A program made the translations under genes and the position numbers. This document shows positions 13,901 to 25,900 of a stretch of DNA of 64,000 nt, piece by piece. The first letter of the stretch is position 1. Each line of letters begins with the position of its first letter. The DNA is from Alitta virens. Lineage: Eukaryota > Annelida > Polychaeta > Phyllodocida > Nereididae. The stretch is from NCBI GenBank assembly GCA_932294295.1, contig OW028582.1, positions 39,469,204 through 39,533,203 on the forward strand. The letters are read 5' to 3'. The notes under the pieces are model-generated. The model was not told the DNA's origin and did no database searches. It saw only the letters and a program-made list of their open reading frames with translations.

Positions 13901-16900
13901 ACATAACTTAAAACTGACCTGATGTGCAGCATTATTTTCATCACTGTTGTAATCAGTAACCTCGGACCAGAGGGTTTTGACCAGAGGGTTTTGACCAGAG
14001 GGTTTTGACCAGAGGGTTTTGACCATATATGAGATGAGGGACACTTTTGTGAACCCCACAATGGAGAGTTCTTTCAGGGTTCAGAAAGAGACTCTGATTA
14101 AGTTAGCCAAGGGCAGTATTATCATATATACTGTTATTTGACAACTTGATGCCATTCATGACATGTGTCACAGTGCCAAAAAATATGCATTGGTATTCAG
14201 AAGGGACTTTGTAAATTCTGAAGAATGTCCAGTATAAACATGTAAATATTCAGTTCAGTTATTAAGCATGAGTTTTAACCTTTCTATTCATCCCAAAAAA
14301 TACATTGTAGTGCTTAGTTAGTGCAATGATAAAATCGAAAGTCTCTCTTTTTAAACTTATTTTCTAATAATTATGAGCAATTAAAATTACCCCAAATATT
14401 TAAAAATTTAATTTCTAGTCTTTACTAACCCATACCTATTGAAACACTCAATGTCACTGACTCCAGGTACTTGGCAATTGCAATTTTATTTGCGTTTCAT
14501 GGGATAGCTTTGTTTTGCAGGTGCTTGGCAATTGCAATTTTATTTGCGTTTCATGGGATAAGTTTGTTCTGCAGGTGCCTGGCAATTGCAATTTTATTTG
14601 CAATATCATGTGATAGCTTTGTTTTGCAGGTGCTTGGCAATTGCAATTTTATTTGCGTTGCATGTGATAGCTTTGTTTTGCAGGTGCTTGGCAATTGCAG
14701 TTTTATTTGCATTTCATGGGAAAGCTTTGTTTTGCAGATTATCAGTTACGCCCCTCTTGGTAAACACAAGGTGAACTATCTTCCTGAAACAAGTCCGCCT
14801 TTTCCGCTCGGCTCTTGAGCGGCCTTGCTAGATTTAACGGCAATGCTGTGGTTTTTTTCGCTTTGGCCCTCTAGCAGTAAATAGGTGCGTGACTGAGTAG
14901 GTCAGCCAATGCTGCACTAAATATAGATCTATTTCGTAAACACTAACGCCAATTTGGCACTCCACAGTTCTTCGCGACCAATCAAACTGACATGCGTAAA
15001 CCAGGTAACAAAGCCTATTTCTAGCAAACCGCCTAGCATAGCTATGCGAAGATGGCGGGCTTGCTTTAGGAAGATGAAGGTGAACTGGCTTTTGAAAAAT
15101 AATAATTAATTTACGTTCATTACTTTATGAAGTTTATTGAGACACAGCAGCTTTCCATCACCGTTTTGTTATTTTTCTCCTGTTATTTTCTGCCAATTAA
15201 TAGTTTGATTTTAAACATTATTCAATGGTTAAATTTTTCAGTTAACAGCCACAAATGTTACACATCGACTAATATACAGTTAGTTTCATAAAATACATCG
15301 AATCTCTGGAGACAGATGTAGCAACCTATTCCTGGCTGTACCTGTAACTGGCTAAATCCTGCCGCTTCTGTCTACTCCTAGCTAATAGTCGGCTTACACC
15401 TACCACCGCTGAAAAAATATAAATCTTGGTAAATGTAAGCAATTGGTCTGATATATCAAAATATGTCCAATAGACACACCTCTTTTCAATAAAAACCGAC
15501 AAATATGCGTAACTCTCAACTTATGCCCCAGATGGTGCTGCATGTACTTTTAGATCCGGCTTTGAGTAGCCAGCTATAGCCAGACAGTTTCGTTTAGTGG
15601 CAGGTAGCATGGTATAGCAGAAGTTGTCTAGTTTTGTCTAGGTTTAATTTGACAGGCCGTTTTTAATGAAACTAACTGTACACTGTACTAACAACATAAC
15701 TCATTGCTGCTTCTAGTGTAAGACATCACATCATCAGTCTTATGGCCTCGTCTGATATCTATAGATATGAAATATAAAACTTCCAATGCACTCTGACTTG
15801 CTTAAAATGTTTACGGTGCCAGACATGGAAGTTGTGATGGACTTGCGAGCGTTAATGATGACGTCCAGGGCTGGATCCTAAACATTAAAAAAGAAGAGAA
15901 CGGATAAATCAGATATCAGGAAATAATTTAAACAAGTTTATGTAGTCAGAAACTAGATTTTTTATGACTCAAAACATGATTTATTTGAATACAACATAAT
16001 GTTTTTGGTGGATTTTTTTTCAAGAACTCAAATTGATCTATAAATCAAAATTATGTTCATTTTTAGGGCACAGTTCAGTAAGTTAATGAAGGAATGCTGG
16101 AAAAATTATCAAACTTGGCTCATGCTAGACAGTACTTGAGACCCAGTTGCATCATTAAAAGAAAATCCATTTTGAATCAAAAAAATCAGATTGAATAAAA
16201 TTTTTAAAAAGTCATGATTTTTACCAACCCTGTCAGATATCTACCTCCTCTCTCTGTCAGAATATATGAGATCCGTTGATGAACGTCATTCTTAAAGCCC
16301 ACAACTCCACTGTCGGCGACACCCATCATACCCGTCGGCAAAAATTTTGACTGTCAGCAAAATTTGCAGGCTATAATAATGAGAGCCATGGGCCGCTCCG
16401 GACATTCTGACACATAAAAACGTTTACACGAAGGACACATGTATGTGTCTCGTAAGTCAAAGTGTTTTGGATGCGCTCCTAGAGTCATCATTGCCCTAAC
16501 GTTGTTGATGACGCAAACTTTGCTGACGGGTGCTGGCGGACACTGAATGTATAACACAAATATCTGAACATAACACCGCAGTCCGACTTTTATGTTTTTC
16601 TGATAGATTCTAATCAGGCAGCTTAAGTATGAATAGAATTCATGTTAATATTTGATTTTCATGGTTGAAACGTGCATAATTGGGATATGACATTTGTGTA
16701 CGTTCTTTGTTATGAGTGAGTCTGACTGTGGCTATTGAGATTAATTACAACTGTAAAAAGCTACATCAGACAGTAGTTGATATTGAGAACCAGTGTAAAT
16801 TGGAATCTGACTCTGGTTAATCAATTTAAAGAATTTATACTTCTTGTCAGAGTCCATGATTTGCTTACCAAAGCGTACACCATTTGTAACTGTCTTCCTC

Positions 16901-19900
16901 ACTGAGTAAATTATGAAAGTTTTAAGTTCTCGGATTTAGGTTGCTTAAATATGGCTGAACGGATGATACTACCACAGTTCTTTAGTGTTGAAAACTGTTG
17001 TGTTGTTTGTGACAAGGAAGAATGATTGACAATAGATTGAGAGTGAGGTCAGACATTGGTATTGTAACTAAGTCAAGGTCATATGTTGGTATTGTAAGGA
17101 TGTCAAGGTCATATGTTGGTATTGTTAGGATGTCAAGGTCATATCGTATTTTAAAGTCGTGTATATTTCTCAGGTTCACTTTGAAAGGACGGCCTTGAGC
17201 TTAGATTCACAGCGTAAGGTCGCGAAGGTGGTGAAACCAAATTTCATTTCGTCATTTAATCTTTTCTATGTCATATTTATAAGTTTCATTTATCGTTTAT
17301 TAATGAATATTTTTTTGGAATGCTTTTTAAGGGTATCAGTTGGATTTGGTTTTTTCAATGATATTGTATCGCTAAATTGGTTCAATTTTATATCTTAATA
17401 TTTGATAAGAAGTTGATGTTTTCATTTTCCCTATTTATGTATTCTTTGCATTCATATCTCAGTTTATTAATGATATTGTTAAATGACAGATGGCATCAGT
17501 GTATTAGATGTTTGTCAGGGTCATATAAGACATCAATCCCTCTTGAATGACCTTTGAATTTTTGCTGCTTCCAGTGCTACTATATGAAAGTTTTTAGGGA
17601 TTATAAACCCTGTATTTTATCATTCTAAATGTGTATTTTTGAGCTTCGATTTTTGTGTATGGTTATTGCTTACTGAATTTCTTAAATGTTTGTTGCAAAT
17701 CTACCTTTGAATCACAAGTAGCTGCTAACTTTACGAGATAATTAAGTATTTCTTTTTTTTTATCAATCAATTCAACAACGTATTAAAAGATAATCCTTTC
17801 TTGTGAGTTTAGTAGGTTAATACTTACGAGGTTTATGAATTTCTTATGTGTAGTTTCATTATAGAACTTTATATTCTTACATGCTCTTTTTGTTTTAGTT
17901 CAACGAGCATTTTGCGAAGAAGATTCCTGCTGGAGCAGAAGCGTCAAACATTCTCGTCGGTGAATTGGATTTCTTGAAGAACCCCATCATCGCGTTTGTC
18001 CGTCTGTCCAAGGCTTGTCTCCTTGGCGACCTGACAGAGGTCCCCGTGCCAACGAGGTTTATCTTCATTCTTCTTGGACCTCAAGGAAATCAGCAACGGT
18101 ACCATGAGATTGGTCGGTCAATTGCTACACTCATGTCCGATGAGGTATGTTGCAAACGTCTTTCTGAAAAAAAAGGAAAAGTTTCACTAGAGGTCGCTGG
18201 CACCGAAGCAGATAGCCATTGTTTAATGACTTCATTTATTTGAGATGTCATCTACGTAACGAATATGTGGTGATATCATCGTATTATCTGTGATGCTTGT
18301 GCCCTCTGATACTTTTTCCCCACCCAACAAACGGAAATCAATTCCATCCAAAATCAATTTATTTGAGACATAAAACTCATCTTATTGATTGTCACCGACA
18401 AAAGGAATAATTATCTGTCAGCTTAATTCCTACTGACTGTCTGACATATTTAGTGTCTCTATAACTGGAAAAATGGTCTAAGAATACAACGGGCTAGAAC
18501 TAATATAATTTGACACACACTTCAGGTAGCATTATTATTTCTTTTTTTTATACAGATCTTCCATGATGTGGCTTACAAGGCACGTAACCGTGACGACCTG
18601 TTGGCGGGTATAGATGAGTTCTTGGACCAGGTGACTGTGCTGCCCCCTGGCGAGTGGGATCCCTCAATCCGCATTGAGCCCCCGAAGAACGTTCCGTCTC
18701 AGGTGGGTACCAGAAATAATTGTCATCTCATCATTACATCAGTATTTGTGATCTGTGGCCATTAAACATATTGTGGCTATTGGAGTATAGCTGACATCTG
18801 ACCAGGGGTGGGAGCCTAGCTCAGTGGTAGCATCCTGGGCTTCCAACTACTGGGTCCTGTGTTCGATTCCTGGTTGAGCCTGAGTTGGATGGCTGTTTCA
18901 TCCTTCACCTCATTGCTATGGTCACCATCTGCCTAATTAGCCCATCAGGTGCAGAAATAAAGGACGTAAAGCCCTAATCCACCCACCCTCCTGACATCTG
19001 ACAAACTCAAGTGATGAAATCCTTGAAGTAACTAAAGAGACACGAAATGACTTTTCTTTTCCAAGAAATTCTCACTGTCGAAAGTAATGCCATATAAAAC
19101 AAAACTAACCTTGCCGTAACAAATTTCATTTTATAGTGTCGAAAACTTGATAACTATCTCCGACAAAGTACTGAATGTTGATAATTTTTTGTGAAAAAAA
19201 AAAAAAGAATATGTCTTCTTGTTATATTGGCAGGATTCAAGAAAAACACCGGGAATGCCAAATGGATCAGCCTTACAGGAAGAGGAGGAGGAAGAACATG
19301 GTGACCCCACCCTCGTACGGACAGGAAGGTACGAACATATTAAATGCTAATTATCTGTGTTAATTGATTAATACAGTGTAAGTTCTTTGCCTGGTATTTC
19401 GATATTCCTGTGTTCATTGAAAATGAATTCCTGTGACTGTTTGTTGCATATTAAATTAAATTTTATTTATTACCACATTATGTTCAGAATCAACGACTTT
19501 CGCCATTCAACTAAATTCGCCACCCCCAAAAACTGCTTTAAAATAAACTACTCTGTTTGCTTTTCATACAAATGAGAACTCAGCTTCTGTAGATCATAAA
19601 AACGTCACTTATGATGTATGCAAATTAGTTACACAACAAATATGCTGGTTACAAACTAGTTGCGTAATTCCGGGGGTTTCAAGGATGGCAAATTTTGCTG
19701 ATAGTGACAAATGTCACCTCTTTCGGAGTTTAAGTCTGTCCAGATTATTGTTCAAATGATGTTACTCGAGGACTGTTGAACATGTATTAATTAAATCTTG
19801 TAATTTGTTTATTTGTATTCATAAAATACCTATCTGCATTTTCAGAATATTTGGAGGCTTAATAAGGGACATCAAGCGCAAAGCTCCATTCTATCTGAGC

Positions 19901-22900
19901 GATTTCAAAGACGGTATACACATCCAATGCTTCGCTTCTTTCTTCTTTGTCTTCTTCGCTTGTTTAACCCCAATTATCACCTTCGGAGGGCTACTGGGAT
20001 CAGCCCTCGACAATAATATGGTGGGTGACATTTGTATTGAGTTTTTGTCATTGATTAATATGTATTGAATGGGGAGAAAAAGTATCAGAGGGCACTGCCA
20101 CTGTCGAGCAGTCCCAAGCTCTATGTACACTAGCTAGGCCAGTCTGAGCCAGACTTATCTTCCAGGCTCAGAAGGTGCCATCAGTATTCTCACACTCAGG
20201 TAAAACAAAACAAGGAGTAGCAGATAAGAAACAATAGGATGACGTCACTACATCAATTGTTATAAAGCTACGTTCACAATGATGCGTCTCCGTACGCGTA
20301 TACGTGTACGATAAATTCGGAAACAGTGCAATTTTAATTTACCATTCACATTAGTCCGCATCAGTATGCGTGTGCGAATGCGGCGACACATACGTCACTT
20401 TCTTATCGGATCAGTGAGCGATAGAAATGTTTGACGGATTGCCGGCGGATGGGAATCCCCCTGTGTGACGTCATGTTTTTGGGGAAGCCCCGCTGGTGGC
20501 ACTACAGTTCAATGCTGCCACCTAGTGTTGAAAACGCGTTTTGTCGTCTGCTAACTCTGCTGAATTTTATGATGCCTCGTCAAAATGAAGTGGATCTTGA
20601 GACAACTGAGAAGTTGATTACTTTGGTGGAAAAAAACAGACCGATCGACGACCCTAGTTCAGCAGAATACAAGGACAGCATACTGTTGAACAACATTTGG
20701 TCCAGCATAGCTGAGGCCATTGGAACACCCATGACAGCTGACGTTTGTTTACACAACATAGCTTGACAATTTCACCAAATGAAAATATTTATAACCCAGT
20801 GGCGTAGCCAAGGTGCTGGGGAGGTGTAGTTATGTTGGGAGTTAATCTATAGGAGCGTTGACCGTGACGACATGCTGTGCTCTATAAATAGATTGTGGTT
20901 GGGTTAGGGTTAGGACCAGCCGTCAGATCCTATAGGTAAACACTGCAGCAGTAACAGGCCTGAATTTCAGAAAATTATAAAGCTTAAAAAAACTTTTTTT
21001 TGGGTGCACTAATTAATGACAGAGCAGTGGCGAAGCTACGGAGGGGGGGGGGGCACGTGCCCCCCCCCCAGATTGGCTTGAAAAAAAACCCTTATAAGTG
21101 CCCCCCCCCCCAAAAAAAAACAAAAACATTGTGGGCCCCCCCCCCCCCCCATTTTGCTAACCCTAGCTACGCCACTGTTGACAAGTCATCTAATCAGAGT
21201 GATCTAATTGCTGTTAACATCAGAATCAGGGCTGGTTAATATATAATACATAGTGCTTTGTTAACAATATTACTAGTTTCGGGTGCATTACAAGTTCTTA
21301 GACTATATAATGATAACAATGTACTATACCCAACCCGTAGCCAGGCTGAGGCTCGTCTGATTTTGGGACAAATTAATCAATTATTTTTGGCAAAACTGGC
21401 AATGAATTTGTGATGGACTTTTAATATATATATATAACATTTGGGTCAATCCATATGAATTCACCGAAATTCAGACAAACTTCCCAGGTCACCATCTCAA
21501 AAAATTCTGCAAAAAATACCATTTGTAGGACTATATAATTAATGGAAAAATCCAAAATTTCAGGTCTCCAGTGTCAATGGTTTAGAAGATACAGCAATTT
21601 GAAATTTTAATATTATTTTGTGGAAAAGCACAACCGCATGAATTGCCAAGTTAAGACGTCCATATCTCTCTTATTTTTCATAATGTAGGCATGAAATTTT
21701 GTACCTAGAGTAAAGAAGTTGTATTGAAACCATGTATGCTGTTACATTAGGGCTATTGGGGATATTTTTCAAACTTTAATTATCTAAAAAAAGGGTGAAA
21801 ACGGCAAATGTTGCAAAACGAGACTTTATTTTTGCAAGGCTGTGTGGAATCTATGCAAGAATAAGAGCTCATATATATTTTCTTGCTTCTTAGCATTCGG
21901 TGAATACATATGGATTGACCCATTTGTGACTTGCCTTTGTACATAAACTAAAGGAAAACTATTGAGTGTACATCTCTTGCTTGCAATTAGTTTGGAAGTT
22001 ATAAGCCTATTGAACTTGTGGAAGTGAAGGCCATGAAGTAGGATTTCGCCTCTATTTTTGAAGTCTGGCTCTGGGCCTGATTATTACTTATTAAATAATT
22101 TTAACTATTGCTCAATGTAGTCCATATCATTTTATAAGTATTTTGACATGCTGGCACTTCGAACTTTACCTGGTCATTTGCATCTAATTCAATATATTGT
22201 TCAAGCATGCTTTTCAGAGTAAACTTGCACTTTTTTGCATTAATTAGTTCCAATTGTGACTGAATTTGTCAACATAATGTGCAGGGAGAATGTTTCTGAT
22301 GATGGCACAATAAATGAGAACAGTGTAACAATGAAAGGGTTCTTTGGAAGGGCGAGAAGAAAAAGATCTTCTGTCAGACTTTTGATTACAGTACTGTTTG
22401 TTTGTGCAAATTAGTATTTTTTAGGCAACCAACGAAATGGAGGAGTCAATCTACATGGGTCACAAAATGAGGAAACAATGTCCTATAGAAGAGATTGTTG
22501 TCACTGTTATCAAGACGCGTGTGTACACTGAGGAAATTTTGTACATCACTATACATTGCAGTCCTTACAAATAAATGGCCTATAGTTGCCCAAAAATGAA
22601 AATATTTATATAATTACTATTACCATTAAATGTTGCAGAAAAAACATACATGTACATCTGTAGCACTTTCAAATGTATAAGCTTAATATTAATCATTATT
22701 GCAGAATTTACTGGGAGGATTGTTGGTGAAATGCCTATGTATAAAATAGTTCTTTTTGCAGGAGATGAATGGAGAAAATATTGGCGCAATTTGCGCGACT
22801 CCTACGTCAGGAAACGCAGAGAAACGCGCGAAAGACCAAGTGGTGCAGCGGCTGATCGTGCGAAAAAATGGAAATTTTTCGAACTCATGTCCTTTTTGGA

Positions 22901-25900
22901 CAAATTCATGAAGGAAAACAGGTAAGAATCAAATTAAGTTTATGAACTGTTTCATTACGCATCTGCTAACTTAGTTCCAGGGCCTTGAAACTAAATGATT
23001 ATTACCTGTGAGATCAGTGAAGTTGGCTACCCGAACCGAGCTACCTGACAGCTACCCAGCAGCTACCTGAAGATGTAAAGTTAGCTACCCGAACCCAGCT
23101 ACCTGACAGCTACCTGGCAGCTACCCAAACTTTCCATGTATATTCCTCGAAAACGGTCAAACGTGATTTTTCCGTTTTTCCGAAATAATTCTAGAACATA
23201 AACCTTTGCCCTAAGTATCTTTTGGCGTGAAAACTGAAAAATTACGCTCAACTGTTTTTGAGTTATATACACCGAAAGTTCGGGTAGCTGCCAAGTAGCT
23301 GTCAGGTATCTGGGTTCGGGTAGCCAACTTTACTGATCTTTACCTGTGACATTCTGGGATATTAATACATGTAGTTAAATGGTGGCCCTATCTGACAGTG
23401 AGCTGAATCTACCGATTTATGCTGCTGTTACATAACAACAGAGAATGTTATTGTATGGACATGCTTTATTACTAGAGTGTAATTGAGTTACAATTGTGTT
23501 CACAAATCAAGGAAACAATTTTCTTTAAAAATATATATTGTCATCAAAATGTTTAATCCCTGCCATTTTTTTTTATTAATGCAGCAGTGAGAGTAACATG
23601 GATAACCATGATGACTCTAAAAATGAAGAAGTGACTGAGCAGGCAGATGAAGTTGAGCCAATCCGGTAATAATTATTGTTGACATTTATCATATAAATGT
23701 TGATACAGATTGCTGTTCATCAAATTAAAGTCAATATCACTCAACTATCTTGAAAAGAACCTCGCGTAACTGTAGCCAGTTGCCATGGGGCAGAGTCGTC
23801 ATTGGAGAAAAATTCCTTGAAATTCTCTCTTACCTTAAGTGCCTCATTGGCCGCCCTGTTTCCAATTCCTGGTATACCTTGCATTGCTGTTTGGGCGTTT
23901 GCTTGTTCCAGCAGTGCAGCAGTTTCCTGAGTGGAACTGCTGCCCTGCATCAGATTATGCAGAACACATGAAGCTTTCACAATTGCATTTACATGCTTTG
24001 GAGACACAGCTAATTTGGTGTGAAAGACTCTCCATCTCCCTGCTAGTAACCCGAAGGCATTCTCGACATTCCTCCGTGCACGGGATAATCTGTAATTGTA
24101 CAATTGTTGTGCGAGGGTGGTGCCGCGACCAGGGTATGGTCGCATAAGGTGCCTTTGGAGAGGAAAAGCTTCGTCTGCTACCATAACATAAGGCACTGGT
24201 CCCAAGTGCTCAAAACCAGGCAATATGTCATCTGTTGGTAACTGGAGAGTGCCCTGTGCCATTGCTTTTCCAAGATCGCTATTCGCATAAATTCCTCCAT
24301 CACTATTTCTGCCATAGGAACCCACGTCAATGTATATGAATCGTAAGTTTGCATCCACCAAAGCCAGTAACACCACAGAAAAATGACCCTTGTAGTTGAA
24401 GTACTGGGAACCTGATTTTGATGGGGCTTTTACGGCAACGTGTTTTCCATCTAGCGAGCCTAAACAGTGGGGATATTGCCATCTCTGCCAAAAATCTTGA
24501 GCAATTTTATTCCATTCATCAGGTGACTGGGGCATCTTCATGTAGGCGCCACACAGGGTGGTCCATAAAACTTTGCATACTTCAGGCACAATGGTGGAAA
24601 TGGTACTTATTCCAACCCGATACATGAAAGATAAACTGTGATACGTTTCACCAGTTGCCAAAAATCTGAAAGAAAAGAGAACCTTATTGGGCTTCAACAT
24701 TGTTATGGCAAAGACTTTTGTTTTTGTTAGTATTATTATTAATCCGTCAAACTCTTTTTGACAGAGATGTACTAATTATGGATTCAGGTAGTGATGTTAT
24801 AGATCTAGTGCAGTTAGAGAGTAACAGCCAACAGTAGACCAACAGTAGCCACCTGGAGAGTGAGCTGGCTATTGTTTTTGGTATTATTATTATAAGGCTT
24901 CACCTATACCATAGACTCTTGTTTTTGGTATTCTTATTCTTCTTATTATTTCTTATTATTTCCGCGCACAATTTTAGAGTTGGAGGACCAAACTTTACCA
25001 CAAGCTACTCTGGCTGAGAACGTTCCGAACGTGGAGTGTGCTCGGATCTGCTGGAAATCTGCAAGAAATTGACAAGTCCTGCCTGCGAAGACCTAGCGAA
25101 GACAAGTCAACGATAGGCCTTTCTCAAGGCCATCCAATTAATTCCTCCCAAAAGAGCAGACCAATGACACGTCTTGATGTGTGCTACCTTTTAATCCCAA
25201 AAAGAGCAAATAAGAAAGACCCTGCTGCATTATCACATACTCTCTCCTTCTTAAAACAAGCCAAAAAATTACAGATGTATTCTATTGTTTCTGTAGATTT
25301 CTGGGTAGTTTATTTAGTAGAAAAATTTTATTATGCAAAAATACATTGACCTTCTGTAATTGGAAAGGTTATCTGGAATGAGGGGGAAGGTTTGTGATCT
25401 GGCCAGTTCAGATCTGTTCGAGGCTGCCCGCTTCGAAAGTGCGTATCGTTGCTGGTAAAGCACAGATTTTGATGCCGTTTGAAATGCCGCATGTGGCAGG
25501 AAGTCGGCTAGATTCCTGTGAGGTGTCATGGTTGTGGTGGCAGCTTTGCTATCGCGGCTAACATGCGATACATTTATATCAATGTACTTGAAAATACTTC
25601 AATTTGACTCAAACAGGTATGAGTATTCATGATACACTATTATGGAAACGCAACGCTAACCTTAATCCTAGTCGTACTTTCACGCTAACACTTTTAACCT
25701 TAACCCTAACTTTAACCTTAACCTTCATAATGAAGTAATCTATCTATCATTGGATTAGTTAATTCATAATTAGACTATTATGTCATAAATGTAATATGTA
25801 CTTGTACATGCATTATAGCTTTGTATCTACTATTCCAGCACTACTCCATTGCTGAAGAAAAGGAAGCGGGATAACATCGAAGCTGCACTAACAGGCTTCC

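Noticed and set aside
14471..14818. 115-codon open frame with repeated [10 protein letters not shown] words
   Set aside because: Comes from the 54-bp tandem repeat; an extra base in copy 3 changes the frame, so the peptide repeat is not maintained by selection.
18810..18880. Possible functional tRNA gene
   Set aside because: A and B boxes are present, but the sequence continues into a SINE body with target duplications and the cloverleaf is imperfect.
23750..24627. Plus-strand open frames across the transposase exon
   Set aside because: Antisense shadows of the transposase reading frame.
25680..25735. TTAACCCTAACTTTAACCTT resembling telomere repeat
   Set aside because: Degenerate and short; interstitial AACCCTAA-like words are common. 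Likewise GGGTTAGGGTTAGG at 20,898.
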